Positions 17,080-25,051 of a DNA stretch of 64,000 nt are shown in pieces. The translations under genes and the position numbers were made by a program. A model generated the notes under the pieces. The model had not been told where the DNA came from. It saw nothing but the letters and a program-made list of their open reading frames with translations, and did not search any database. Position 1 is the first letter of the stretch. Each line of letters starts with the position of its first letter. Source of the stretch: RGIG5472 sp051867615 (GTDB lineage Bacteria; Bacillota; Clostridia; Oscillospirales; Oscillospiraceae); the NCBI GenBank assembly GCA_051867615.1, contig JBJDYU010000012.1, positions 13,859 to 77,858 of the forward strand, written 5' to 3'.

Positions 17080-17883
17080 TTACCAGGTGCGGGAGCTCAT
17101 CTCGCGGAACTGGGCCACGGTGGTGACATGGGAGTTCAGTCCGCCGTCCACGGTCATGATCTGGCCGGTGACATAGCTGCTCTCGTCGGAGGCGAGATAC
17201 ACGCACAGATGGCCGATATCCTCCGGGCAGCCGTAGCGGTTGACCATGATGTTGCTGGTGAAGATATCCTTCAGCGCCTGGGGCACGCGGGCCTCGTTCT
17301 CCGGGGTGACGATCAGACCGGGACGGACGCAGTTGCAGCGGATGTTCTGCTTGCCGTACTGCAGGGCGGTGTACTGGGTCAGCATATTGACGCCGGCCTT
17401 GGCGCAGGCGTAGGCGGTGGAACCCAGGTCGCCGGCGCAGGAGGCCATGGAGCCGATGTTGATGATGGAGCCGCCGTTTTCATTCTTCTGCATATAGGGA
17501 AGCACCTGCTGGGTGGTGTAGAAGGTGCCGCGCAGATCGCTCTGCAGAATGGCGTCCCACATCTCCAGCGTCAGCTCATCCACGCGGCCGTCCTTCAGGC
17601 CCACGTTGGCGGCGTTGTTCACCAGAATGTCGATCTTGCCGTACTTTTCGGCGGTGTCGGCGATCAGCTGATCGACGCTCTCGAGAACCGTCATATCCAT
17701 GAAATGATAGGAAGCCTCGCCGCCTTCGCCCTTGATGAGGTCGACCACCGCCTGGCCCTTGGCCTCACGGCGGCCGCAGATGACGACCTTGGCGCCCTCC
17801 GCCGCGAACAGCCTGGCGATGCCGACGCCGATGCCGCTGGTGGAGCCGGTGACGATAGCTACCTTGCCTTTTAATCTGTCCAT
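17080..17883 (-). CDS. SDR family oxidoreductase
   Basis: A 267-residue classical short-chain dehydrogenase/reductase. The cofactor motif TGSTSGIG is at the N-terminus, NNAAN follows, and the catalytic Ser, Tyr and Lys appear in SMASCAG...YACAK. The C-terminal GQIMTVDGG is typical. GGAGG lies at the right distance from the ATG. Substrate cannot be read from sequence; bile-acid or sugar-alcohol dehydrogenases of gut Clostridia share this layout. It is a single-gene unit with its own AT-rich promoter region. Confidence 0.88.
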   Translation of the reverse strand: MDRLKGKVAIVTGSTSGIGVGIARLFAAEGAKVVICGRREAKGQAVVDLIKGEGGEASYHFMDMTVLESVDQLIADTAEKYGKIDILVNNAANVGLKDGRVDELTLEMWDAILQSDLRGTFYTTQQVLPYMQKNENGGSIINIGSMASCAGDLGSTAYACAKAGVNMLTQYTALQYGKQNIRCNCVRPGLIVTPENEARVPQALKDIFTSNIMVNRYGCPEDIGHLCVYLASDESSYVTGQIMTVDGGLNSHVTTVAQFREMSSRTW

Positions 17884-17953
17884 AATAAACCTCCTTATAT
17901 TGTGTTGTTTGATAACTGACCAATAAACAGTTTTATTTATGTGCCTGCTGCCA

Positions 17954-17982
17954 ATTATAAATCACAAAATCAAGGAAATCAA
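17954..17982 (-). promoter_or_regulatory. SDR promoter
   Basis: On the minus strand: TTGATT, 17 bp, TATAAT (-10 at 17954-17959, -35 at 17977-17982). The following leader of about 65 nt is AT-rich and unlike the GC-rich surroundings. Confidence 0.78.
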
Positions 17983-18099
17983 TTTTATTTATTTTTTGTC
18001 AAGCAGTGGAAAAGGTCCTGCAGCGGCGCGAATGGGGAGAAACGGCTCTCCGCGGCGGGCCGGGAAAGCAAATATTTTGTGAACGACGGGGCGAAACGC

Positions 18100-18128
18100 T
18101 TGCAATCGCAGGGGAAAAGGGGTATCCT
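18100..18128 (+). promoter_or_regulatory. Promoter of the metal-GTPase pair
   Basis: TTGCAA (18100-18105), 17 bp, TATCCT (18123-18128). No clear Zur-type palindrome was seen around it. Confidence 0.6.
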
Positions 18129-18172
18129 ATCAAACGGAAAAATAATAAATATAAGGTAAGAGGTGTCTTTTT

Positions 18173-19387
18173 ATGACGAAGATCGATATCATTTCCGGCT
18201 TTCTCGGCGCGGGCAAGACCACGCTTATCCGCAAGCTCATCCGGGAGGCGTACCAGGGCGAGCAGCTGGTCCTCATCGAAAACGAGTTCGGCGAGATCAG
18301 CGTGGACGGCGGCTTTCTGCAGGACGCGGGCGTGCAGATCTCGGAGATGTCCTCCGGCTGCATCTGCTGCTCTCTGGTGGGCGATTTCGGCAAGGCGCTG
18401 AAGGACGTGCAGGAGCGCTTCCATCCGGACCGCATCCTCATCGAGCCCTCCGGCGTGGGCAAGCTCTCCGACGTCATCGCCGCCGCGGAAAAGGCGGCGG
18501 AGGAGTGCGGCGGCATGGCGCTGAACAGCGCCGTCACCGTAGCGGACGCCAGCAAGGTGAAAATTTATATGAAGAACTTCGGCGAGTTCTACAATAACCA
18601 GGTGGAGAGTGCCGGCACCATCGTCCTCAGCCGCACCCAGAAGCTGACGCAGGAGAAGCTGGAGGCGGCGGTGGCGCTGTTGCGCCAAAAGAATCCTCAT
18701 GCCGCCATCATCACCACGCCCTGGGACGAGCTGGGCGGCGCGGAGCTGCTGCGCGCCATCGAAAAGGTGGACATGGCCAAGGAGCTGCTGGAGGAGCACC
18801 GCTGCCATCACGACCACGACGAGGATGACGAGGACGACGAACACTGCTGCTGCCATGATCACGAGCATGAGCACGAACATCATCACGACCACGACCATGA
18901 CCATGACGGGCATTGCTGCGGCCATGACCACGAGCATGAGCATGAGCATGAGCATGAGCATCACCACGATCACGAGCATGACCATGACGGGCATTGCTGC
19001 GGCCATGACCATGAGCATGAGCATCACCATGATCACGACCATGACCATGACGGGCATTGCTGCTGCCATGACCATGACCACGAGCACCACCATCACCACC
19101 ACGGCCACGATGCGGACGAGGTGTTCACCAGCTGGGGCACGGAGACGGTGAAGCAGTTCTCCCGTGAGGAGCTGGAGCGTATTCTCGCGGCGCTGGACGG
19201 CGGCGAGTACGGCGCCATCCTCCGGGCCAAGGGCATCCTGCCCGGGGCGGAGGGCCAGTGGCTCCACTTCGACTATGTGCCCGAGGAGCATGAGGTCCGC
19301 ACCGGCGGCGCGGAGTACACCGGCCGGCTCTGCGTCATCGGCTCTCAGCTGAAGGAAGACAAGCTGAAGGAACTCTTCGGCGTCTGA
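18173..19387 (+). CDS. CobW-family GTPase with His/Cys-rich domain
   Basis: A 404-residue G3E-family GTPase (CobW/UreG/HypB class). Walker A is GFLGAGKTT (residues 9-17); the metal-site motif CICC (residues 63-66) is present, with EPSG and a switch region between. Residues about 211-315 form an extreme His/Asp/Glu/Cys-rich insert, mostly H-D and H-E alternation punctuated by four HCC units, followed by the CobW C-terminal domain. These proteins are metallochaperones; the insert suggests zinc, nickel or cobalt storage or delivery. A second GTPase starts 13 bp downstream, so the two form an operon. The metal is not decided by the sequence. Confidence 0.9.
   Translation: MTKIDIISGFLGAGKTTLIRKLIREAYQGEQLVLIENEFGEISVDGGFLQDAGVQISEMSSGCICCSLVGDFGKALKDVQERFHPDRILIEPSGVGKLSDVIAAAEKAAEECGGMALNSAVTVADASKVKIYMKNFGEFYNNQVESAGTIVLSRTQKLTQEKLEAAVALLRQKNPHAAIITTPWDELGGAELLRAIEKVDMAKELLEEHRCHHDHDEDDEDDEHCCCHDHEHEHEHHHDHDHDHDGHCCGHDHEHEHEHEHEHHHDHEHDHDGHCCGHDHEHEHHHDHDHDHDGHCCCHDHDHEHHHHHHGHDADEVFTSWGTETVKQFSREELERILAALDGGEYGAILRAKGILPGAEGQWLHFDYVPEEHEVRTGGAEYTGRLCVIGSQLKEDKLKELFGV
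18803..19118 (+). repeat. In-frame tandem repeat encoding His/Cys modules
   Basis: Low-complexity repeat of CAT/CAC/GAC/GAG codons. The block GACGGGCATTGCTGC recurs at 18905, 18986 and 19049 (spacings 81 and 63 bp, both multiples of three and of nine), which indicates in-frame expansion and contraction of the metal-binding insert. Confidence 0.9.
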
Positions 19388-19400
19388 TACGGAGGAACGC

Positions 19401-20327
19401 ATGGAAATTCCTGTTTATGCGGTCTGCGGCTTTCTGGACGGCGGCAAGACCAATTTCATCAACGGCATTCTGGCCGACGGCTTTGCCGCCCAGGACCGGA
19501 CGCTGCTGATCTGCTGCGAGGAAGGCGAGGAGGAGTACGATCAGCGCTATTTGAAAAACGTGACGGTGGTGGTGAAGGACGATGCGGAGGAGCTGACCAC
19601 GGCGTTTTTGAAGGAGTGCGAGAAAAAGTACCGTCCCCGGCAGATCCTGTTTGAGTATAACGGTATGTGGCCGCTGGAGAAGCTGTTCCGGGACCTGCCG
19701 AAAAACTGGATCCTCTATCAGATCATGACCTTTGTGGACGCGGGCAGCTTTGAGCTGTACGCCAAGAACATGGGCCAGCTCATGATGGAGAAGCTGGTGA
19801 ACGCGGATATGATCGTTTTTAACCGCTGCACCGAAGAACTGCGGGACAGTCTCCGCAAGCGGAACCTGCGCATGGTGAACCGCCGGGCGGATATGTACCT
19901 CGAGTATGAAAACGGCGAGAGCGAGGATTACTGCACCGGCGACGAATCGCCCTTCGACCTCAGCGCGCCGGTGCTGGAGCTTCCGGATGAGGACTTCGGC
20001 ATCTGGTATGTGGACGCCATGGACCATCCGGAGCGCTACGACGGCAAGGATATGGAGTTCACCGCCATCATGTGCCACTCCACCAAGTATCCCGGCGTCC
20101 ACTGTCCCGGCCGCTTCGCCATGGTCTGCTGCCAGAACGACATCACCTTTATGGGCGTGGCCTGCAAGGGCGAGGGGCTGGAGCAGTTCCCCAACAAGAC
20201 CTGGGTGCGCATCCTCGCCACCATCCGCAAGGAGTATCACGAGGCCTATCAGGGAGACGGTCCGGTGCTGTACGCGAAGAAGGTGGAGCGCTGCGAAAAG
20301 CCCAAGGAAGAGCTGATCTCTTTTTAA
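19401..20327 (+). CDS. CobW-like GTPase fused to a YcgQ/DUF1980-like domain
   Basis: A 308-residue protein with a CobW-like P loop (GFLDGGKTN) at the N-terminus but without the CxCC motif of its upstream neighbour. From about residue 200 it changes to a domain reading YDGKDMEFTAIM...GRFAMVCC, which resembles the OB-like C-terminal domain of YcgQ/TIGR03943 proteins that partner YcgR-type permeases in zinc-related loci. The pair therefore looks like a metal-trafficking operon. The start is ATG after CGGAGGAACGC. Function is inferred; no permease gene is adjacent. Confidence 0.75.
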   Translation: MEIPVYAVCGFLDGGKTNFINGILADGFAAQDRTLLICCEEGEEEYDQRYLKNVTVVVKDDAEELTTAFLKECEKKYRPRQILFEYNGMWPLEKLFRDLPKNWILYQIMTFVDAGSFELYAKNMGQLMMEKLVNADMIVFNRCTEELRDSLRKRNLRMVNRRADMYLEYENGESEDYCTGDESPFDLSAPVLELPDEDFGIWYVDAMDHPERYDGKDMEFTAIMCHSTKYPGVHCPGRFAMVCCQNDITFMGVACKGEGLEQFPNKTWVRILATIRKEYHEAYQGDGPVLYAKKVERCEKPKEELISF

Positions 20328-20339
20328 GAAAAATACGTG

Positions 20340-20366
20340 GGAGCGGGCGATTGCCCGCTCCTTTTT
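20340..20366 (+). terminator. Terminator after GTPase operon
   Basis: GGAGCGGGC / GCCCGCTCC with a 4-base loop and five T. Confidence 0.92.
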
Positions 20367-20419
20367 GTATTATGGCGGCGAAATATGACGAAGCGTATAG
20401 GAAATATCGGAAAAAAGAC

Positions 20420-20447
20420 TTGACAAAGGCTGGCAAAATGATATCAT
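20420..20447 (+). promoter_or_regulatory. SPFH operon promoter
   Basis: TTGACA (20420-20425), 16 bp, TATCAT (20442-20447). The -10 lies inside the dyad described in the next entry. Confidence 0.82.
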
Positions 20448-20457
20448 ATTGATATCA
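20439..20457 (+). promoter_or_regulatory. Operator dyad over the SPFH promoter
   Basis: TGATATCATATTGATATCA: two copies of the self-complementary octamer TGATATCA separated by TAT, giving a perfect 19-bp inverted repeat except the central base. It covers the -10 and the probable start site, as a repressor site would. The small regulator-like protein encoded at the end of the operon is one candidate binder. Confidence 0.72.
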
Positions 20458-20499
20458 GAAAGAGAAAACCGTGCGAAGATATATTCGGGAGGCAGAACT

Positions 20500-21504
20500 A
20501 TGACGGAGAAAATTTTGAGCAATCGGAAGAACGGCATGGCCATGCTGCTGCTGTTCATTGCGCTGTATGTGCTGGCTGTCGCGGCCATTTTTGTGGGCGT
20601 GGCCACCAGCCTGCCGCTGATGCTCCTCGGCATCGTCTGGGTGTGCATCGGCTGGATCTTCTTTTTGGGATTGAAGGTGCTCAAGCCCCAGGAGGCCCTG
20701 GTGCTGACGCTGTTCGGCAAGTATAAGGGCACACTGAAGGGCGAGGGCTTCTACTTTGTCAATCCCTTCTGCTCCGCCGTGAACCCTGCCGCCAAGACGA
20801 AGCTGAACCAGAGCGGCGACGTGGACGGCGGCACCACCAAGATCGCCTTCGGCAACTTCGGCGGCAAGGAGGCCAGCACGGAGATCGTCAGCAAGAAGAT
20901 CTCGCTGAAGATCATGACCCTGAACAACGCCCGGCAGAAGATCAACGACTGCCTCGGCAATCCCGTGGAGATCGGTATCGCCGTCATGTGGCGGGTGCAG
21001 GACACGGCCAAGGCGGTGTTCAACGTGGACAACTATAAGGAATACCTGTCGCTGCAGTGCGACAGCGCCCTGCGCAACATCGTCCGCATCTATCCCTACG
21101 ACGTGGCGCCCGGCGTGGACACCACCGGCGACGGTATGGCGGACGAGGGCAGCCTGCGCGGCTCCAGCGAGGTGGTGGCCCAGCGCATCCGCGACGAGAT
21201 CCAGAGCCGGGTGGCGGAGGCAGGTCTTGAGATCATTGAGGCCCGCATCACCTATCTCGCCTACGCGCCGGAGATCGCGGCGGTGATGCTGCAGCGCCAG
21301 CAGGCTTCCGCCATCATCGACGCGCGGAAGATGATCGTGGACGGCGCCGTGGGCATGGTGGAAATGGCGCTGGAGCGGCTGAACGAAAACCACACCGTGG
21401 AGCTGGACGAGGAGCGGAAGGCCGCCATGGTCTCGAACCTGCTGGTGGTGCTCTGCGGCAACCGCGACGCCCAGCCTGTGGTGAATTCCGGGAGTCTTTA
21501 CTAA
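20500..21504 (+). CDS. SPFH/Band 7 membrane protein
   Basis: A 334-residue SPFH-domain protein. Two adjacent transmembrane segments (about residues 13-55) are followed by a prohibitin-like domain (LKPQEALVLTLFGKYKGTLKGEGFYFVNP...) and a helical C-terminus with ALERL and a Gly-rich end. SPFH proteins scaffold membrane microdomains. Just one base separates its stop from the next gene, so they are coexpressed. GGGAGGC precedes ATG 20500. This SPFH plus small-protein pair recurs in Firmicutes and Actinobacteria; its role is not known to me. Confidence 0.88.
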   Translation: MTEKILSNRKNGMAMLLLFIALYVLAVAAIFVGVATSLPLMLLGIVWVCIGWIFFLGLKVLKPQEALVLTLFGKYKGTLKGEGFYFVNPFCSAVNPAAKTKLNQSGDVDGGTTKIAFGNFGGKEASTEIVSKKISLKIMTLNNARQKINDCLGNPVEIGIAVMWRVQDTAKAVFNVDNYKEYLSLQCDSALRNIVRIYPYDVAPGVDTTGDGMADEGSLRGSSEVVAQRIRDEIQSRVAEAGLEIIEARITYLAYAPEIAAVMLQRQQASAIIDARKMIVDGAVGMVEMALERLNENHTVELDEERKAAMVSNLLVVLCGNRDAQPVVNSGSLY

Positions 21505-21505
21505 T

Positions 21506-21721
21506 ATGGCGGAGAAGAAACAGGTCCCGCTGCGGCTTTCCGCCAAGCTCTACGACGCCATCGCCGCCTGGGCGGAGGACGATTTCCGCTCCGTCAACGG
21601 GCAGATCGAGTATCTGCTGACGGAGTGCGTCCGCCAGCGGAAGAAGAACGGAAAGTATGTCTCCGAGGAGCTGGACAAGCCTTTGGAGCTGGAGCTGCCC
21701 GAGGATACGCGGGAAAAATAA
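21506..21721 (+). CDS. Small Arc/ribbon-helix-helix-like protein
   Basis: A 71-residue protein. The pattern VPLRLSAKLYDAIAAWAEDDFRSVNGQIEYLL resembles the ribbon-helix-helix fold of Arc/MetJ-type DNA-binding proteins: a short strand, a helix, and a second helix ending in a basic patch. The acidic C-terminal tail is variable. It begins one base after the SPFH stop. A role as autoregulator through the dyad at 20439-20457 is an inference from operon logic; a structural partner of the SPFH protein is the alternative. Confidence 0.7.
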   Translation: MAEKKQVPLRLSAKLYDAIAAWAEDDFRSVNGQIEYLLTECVRQRKKNGKYVSEELDKPLELELPEDTREK

Positions 21722-21730
21722 TCGTAAAAA

Positions 21731-21758
21731 AAGAGAGCCGCAAGGCTCTCTTTTTTTC
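21731..21758 (+). terminator. Terminator after SPFH operon
   Basis: AAGAGAGCC / GGCTCTCTT with a GCAA loop and seven or more T. The A-rich left side makes it usable on both strands, including for the convergent cytidine deaminase gene. Confidence 0.93.
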
Positions 21759-21834
21759 TTGTCGAAAAAGCCGCCAAATCGCCGTCCGCCGCGCCCTTTC
21801 CTGCCCGGCGAAGGGCCCGCACAGGCGGCTTCCT

Positions 21835-22224
21835 TTACAGATAGTTTTTGTCGAAGCCGTGGGGCAGCAGCTCGCGCAGAGAGAGTGTGTGCGACTCCCC
21901 CTTGCCGTTGAGGCAGATGACTTCCATGTCCGGCGCGAACTCGTACAGCACCTGGCGGCAGACGCCGCAGGGATAGCAGAAGTCCTCGCTCCGCCCCGCG
22001 ACAACGATGCGGCGAAAGTCCGTGTGTCCCTCGCTGACGGCCTTCGCCACAGCGGCGCGCTCCGCGCAGATGGTGGGGGTGTAGCCCGCGTTTTCAATGT
22101 TGCAGCCGGTATAGACCGTGCCGTCAGCGCACTCCAGCGCCGCGCCCACGGGGAAGCGGGAATAGGGACAGTAGGCGCGGTCCAGCATGGCGACGGCGGC
22201 CGCCTTCAGCTCATCGAGAGTCAT
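21835..22224 (-). CDS. cdd: Cytidine deaminase
   Basis: A 129-residue homotetrameric-type cytidine deaminase that hydrolyses cytidine and deoxycytidine in pyrimidine salvage. All signature elements are present: FPVGAAL, the substrate segment NIENAGY, CAERAAV with the catalytic Glu, and PCGVCRQV with the other zinc cysteines. GAAAGGAGTCC precedes the ATG. It is separate from era, its frequent neighbour in Bacillus, and lies 61 bp beyond the XRE gene on the same strand, so cotranscription with it is possible. Confidence 0.95.
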   Translation of the reverse strand: MTLDELKAAAVAMLDRAYCPYSRFPVGAALECADGTVYTGCNIENAGYTPTICAERAAVAKAVSEGHTDFRRIVVAGRSEDFCYPCGVCRQVLYEFAPDMEVICLNGKGESHTLSLRELLPHGFDKNYL

Positions 22225-22285
22225 GGTCAGGACTCCTTTCGGAAAGGATGTGGTAAGCTCATCTTAGCCGTTTTGCCGCCGGGAG

Positions 22286-22870
22286 TCAAGGCCGCTTCCG
22301 CCGGCGGCTGCGCAGGAAGAAAACGAGCAGAAAGCTCCCGGCAAAAAGAGCGTAGAAAGTCAGTTCCATGCCGCCCACGACCATGTTGCCCGCGGATTCG
22401 AACCAGATCATAATGGGGCCGATGGCCAGCGCTCCCGCCAGCAGCACCGCGCTGCGGCTTCGGGCCATAAGCCCCAGCAGCAGTCCCAGCAGCAGAAAGG
22501 ACGCGGGGCCGATGACGAGCCCGTAGGCCATGGGCGCGGTGGGGTCGGCGCGGAGGACCGCCATGGGCAGCAGCAGTCCCACGGCGAGGTACAGCGCGAA
22601 GGTCAGCAGGCCCTGCAGCAGCGCCTCGTTTCGCCGGAGGGTGCTGTGGTTTTCCAGAGAGATGCACCGCAGCTCCTCGCCGCCGATCAGCTCATCCGCC
22701 GTCACGCCGAACTCCCGGCTGATGCGCTTGAGGCTCTCCCAGTTGGGATAGCCCCTGCCGTTTTCCCATTTGGAGACGGCGTTGCGGCTCACGCCCGCCA
22801 CGGCGGCCAGCGCATCCTGTGTCATGCCCCGCTGGGTGCGGAGCGTGCGCAGCTTTTCACTGAATTCCAT
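22286..22870 (-). CDS. XRE-type regulator with membrane tail
   Basis: A 194-residue protein. Residues about 3-62 are a Cro/C1-type helix-turn-helix (LRTLRTQRGMTQDALAAVAGVSRNAVSKWE) and the rest holds four hydrophobic segments ending in RSRRRKRP. Such membrane-tethered XRE proteins are common in Clostridia; the signal they sense is unknown. AAGGAG lies just before the ATG. The 5' side of the gene, about 30 bp upstream, abuts a 149-bp inverted-repeat element, so its promoter must lie in or beyond that element. Confidence 0.82.
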   Translation of the reverse strand: MEFSEKLRTLRTQRGMTQDALAAVAGVSRNAVSKWENGRGYPNWESLKRISREFGVTADELIGGEELRCISLENHSTLRRNEALLQGLLTFALYLAVGLLLPMAVLRADPTAPMAYGLVIGPASFLLLGLLLGLMARSRSAVLLAGALAIGPIMIWFESAGNMVVGGMELTFYALFAGSFLLVFFLRSRRRKRP

Positions 22871-22900
22871 ACCGGCACTCCTTTTCGATCTTCTGCTGTG

Positions 22901-23049
22901 ATACTGATTCTTGATTAAAAGATTTAATCAAGAATCCTGTGTGCTGCGCACACTCGCATCGTGCTAACGCACGCTGCGCCGTCTCATGCAGTTCTTGACG
23001 CGCTCCGCGCTATAAAAAGCTTTTCAAGCTTTTTATCAAGAACTAGTAT
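22901..23049. repeat. Structured inverted-repeat element A, copy 1
   Basis: A 149-bp element with terminal inverted repeats (ATACTGATTCTTGATTAAAA against ATACTAGTTCTTGATAAAAA on the other strand). Inside are a 14-bp hairpin, a GTGTGC / GCACAC hairpin, a CGTGC / GCACG hairpin within a conserved core, and a closing stem GTTCTTGA / TCAAGAAC around two more hairpins. A second copy is at 42257-42406. It fills most of the 321-bp gap between the XRE gene and the ABC exporter; the remainder (23050-23191) holds only a GC-rich hairpin near 23125-23152 that may end a transcript. Confidence 0.85.
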
Positions 23050-23191
23050 GAGCATAACACGGAGGGAGAGAAAAGTCACGATACCTTTCGTTACCCGGGC
23101 CGTTACAGCGGCAAAAAGCAAAAAACCGGGGCGGCCCAAGGGGCCGCCCCGACGGGATAGTGCGAAAAGGCAGGGGAGGGGACGCGAAGCC

Positions 23192-25051
23192 TCAGCTCAG
23201 CTCGGCCTGGCCGGTGTAGAGCTGATAGTACCGCCCTTCCTGAGCCAGCAGGTCCTCGTGGTCGCCGCGCTCGATGATGCGGCCCTGCTCCAGCACCATG
23301 ATGGCCTTGGCATTGCGGACGGTGGAGAGCCGGTGGGCGATGACGAACACGGTGCGGCCCGCCATGAGCCGGTCCATGCCCTGCTCGATGAGCTTTTCCG
23401 TGCGGGTGTCGATGGAGCTGGTGGCTTCGTCCAGGATCAGCACCGGCGGATCGGCCACCGCCGCCCGGGCGATGTTCAGCAGCTGCCGCTCGCCCTGGGA
23501 GAGGTTGCCGCCGTCGCCGCTGAGCATGGTGTCATAGCCCTGGGGCAGGTGGCGGATGAAGGTGCTGGCCCCGGCCAGCTGCGCCGCCGCCTTCACTTCC
23601 TCGTCCGTGGCGTCCAGCCGGCCGTAGCGGATGTTCTCCATGACGGTGCCGGTAAAGAGGTGCGTATCCTGCAGCACGATGCCGAGGGAGCGGCGGAGGG
23701 AGTCCTTTTCGATGTCGCGGATGTCGATGCCGTCGTAGGTGATGGTGCCGCTCTGGATCTCATAGAAGCGGTTGATGAGGTTGGTGATGGTGGTCTTGCC
23801 CGCGCCGGTGGAGCCGACGAAGGCGATCTTCTGGCCGGGCTTGGCGAACAGGGAGATATCGTGCAGCACCGGCTTATCCTCGGTGTAGGCGAAGTCCACG
23901 TCATGGAAGCGCACGTCGCCGCGCAGCTCCGTCAGCGAGCCGTCCGGAGCCTTCCAGGCCCAGTGCCGGGTGCGCGTTTCGCTTTCGCGCAGGCAGCCGC
24001 TTTCGTCCTGCTCCGCGTAGACGAGACGGTACTTGCCCTCGTCCACCTCGCTCTCCAGCTCCATGATGGCGAAGATGCGCTCCGCGCCGGCCATGGCCGC
24101 GAGGACGTTGTTCATCTGCTGGCTGATCTGGTTGATGGGCTGGGAGACCTGCTTGACGTAGTTGAGGTACGCCGCGAGAGAGCCGATGTCGAACACGCCG
24201 CCGATGGCGAGCAGGCCGCCCACACAGCAGGTCACGGCGTAGTCGATGCGGGTCAGGTTGCCCATGATGGGCATCATGGAGCCGGCGAAGGCCTGGGCCA
24301 GGGTAGCGGCCTGGCGGTAGGTCTCGTTGCGCTGCTCAAAGCCCTCCTGGGCCCGGCGCTCGTGACCGAAGACCTTCACCACCTTCTGCCCCTCGATCAT
24401 CTCCTCGATATAGCCGTTCACCGCGCCGATGGCCGCCTGCTGGCGCTGGTAATTTACCCGGCTCTGCCCGCCGATGCCCTTGACCACCAGCACCATGAGC
24501 AGCAGAAACGCCACGGTGATGAGCGTCAGGATCCAGTTGAGGTAGAACATCATACCCAGCACGCCCACGAAGATGAGACCGCTGTAGATGAGGGTGGCGA
24601 AGCTGTTGTTGATCATCTCGCTCACGGTCTCGATGTCGTTGGTGAAGCGGCTCATCAGCTCGCCGCGGGTGTGGGAGTCGAAGAACTTCAGCGGCAGAGA
24701 CTGCATTTTGTTGAACAGGTCCTGCCGCAGGACCGCCACGGTGCGCTGGGAGATGTAGAGCGTGATGCGGGAATCGGCGTAGTTCAGCACCGCGCCCGTG
24801 ACATAGACCAGCGCCATGAGGGCCAGCCCCCGGGCCAGTCCGGGAAAGTCCCCGGGGATGATATAGTTGTTGATGAGGGGCTTGAGCAGGAAGCTGCCGA
24901 GAACGCTGCAGGCGGCGGCTCCCACCAGGAAGAAAACATCCAGCACCAGCAGGTATTTGTACCGGCCGATGTAGCCCATGAGCTTGCGCACGGTGCCTTT
25001 CAGGTCCTTGGGCTTCTGAAAGCCGTGCTTGTTGGGCCCATTTTTAGCCAT
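23192..25051 (-). CDS. ABC exporter subunit (consensus ATPase site)
   Basis: A 619-residue fusion of six transmembrane helices (about residues 20-330) and a nucleotide-binding domain with Walker A GSTGAGKTT, signature LSQGERQ and Walker B LILDEAT including the catalytic Glu. It is the second gene of an exporter pair and overlaps its partner by eight bases. A charged insert near residues 345-390 precedes the ATPase domain, as in the larger subunit of heterodimeric multidrug exporters. With the MarR gene upstream, drug or toxic-metabolite efflux is the likely role. Confidence 0.92.
   Translation of the reverse strand: MAKNGPNKHGFQKPKDLKGTVRKLMGYIGRYKYLLVLDVFFLVGAAACSVLGSFLLKPLINNYIIPGDFPGLARGLALMALVYVTGAVLNYADSRITLYISQRTVAVLRQDLFNKMQSLPLKFFDSHTRGELMSRFTNDIETVSEMINNSFATLIYSGLIFVGVLGMMFYLNWILTLITVAFLLLMVLVVKGIGGQSRVNYQRQQAAIGAVNGYIEEMIEGQKVVKVFGHERRAQEGFEQRNETYRQAATLAQAFAGSMMPIMGNLTRIDYAVTCCVGGLLAIGGVFDIGSLAAYLNYVKQVSQPINQISQQMNNVLAAMAGAERIFAIMELESEVDEGKYRLVYAEQDESGCLRESETRTRHWAWKAPDGSLTELRGDVRFHDVDFAYTEDKPVLHDISLFAKPGQKIAFVGSTGAGKTTITNLINRFYEIQSGTITYDGIDIRDIEKDSLRRSLGIVLQDTHLFTGTVMENIRYGRLDATDEEVKAAAQLAGASTFIRHLPQGYDTMLSGDGGNLSQGERQLLNIARAAVADPPVLILDEATSSIDTRTEKLIEQGMDRLMAGRTVFVIAHRLSTVRNAKAIMVLEQGRIIERGDHEDLLAQEGRYYQLYTGQAELS

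Noticed and set aside
18803..19118. Regular short repeats resembling a CRISPR array
   Set aside because: The repeats are in frame inside a GTPase gene, encode His/Asp/Glu/Cys, and have no unique spacers or cas genes.
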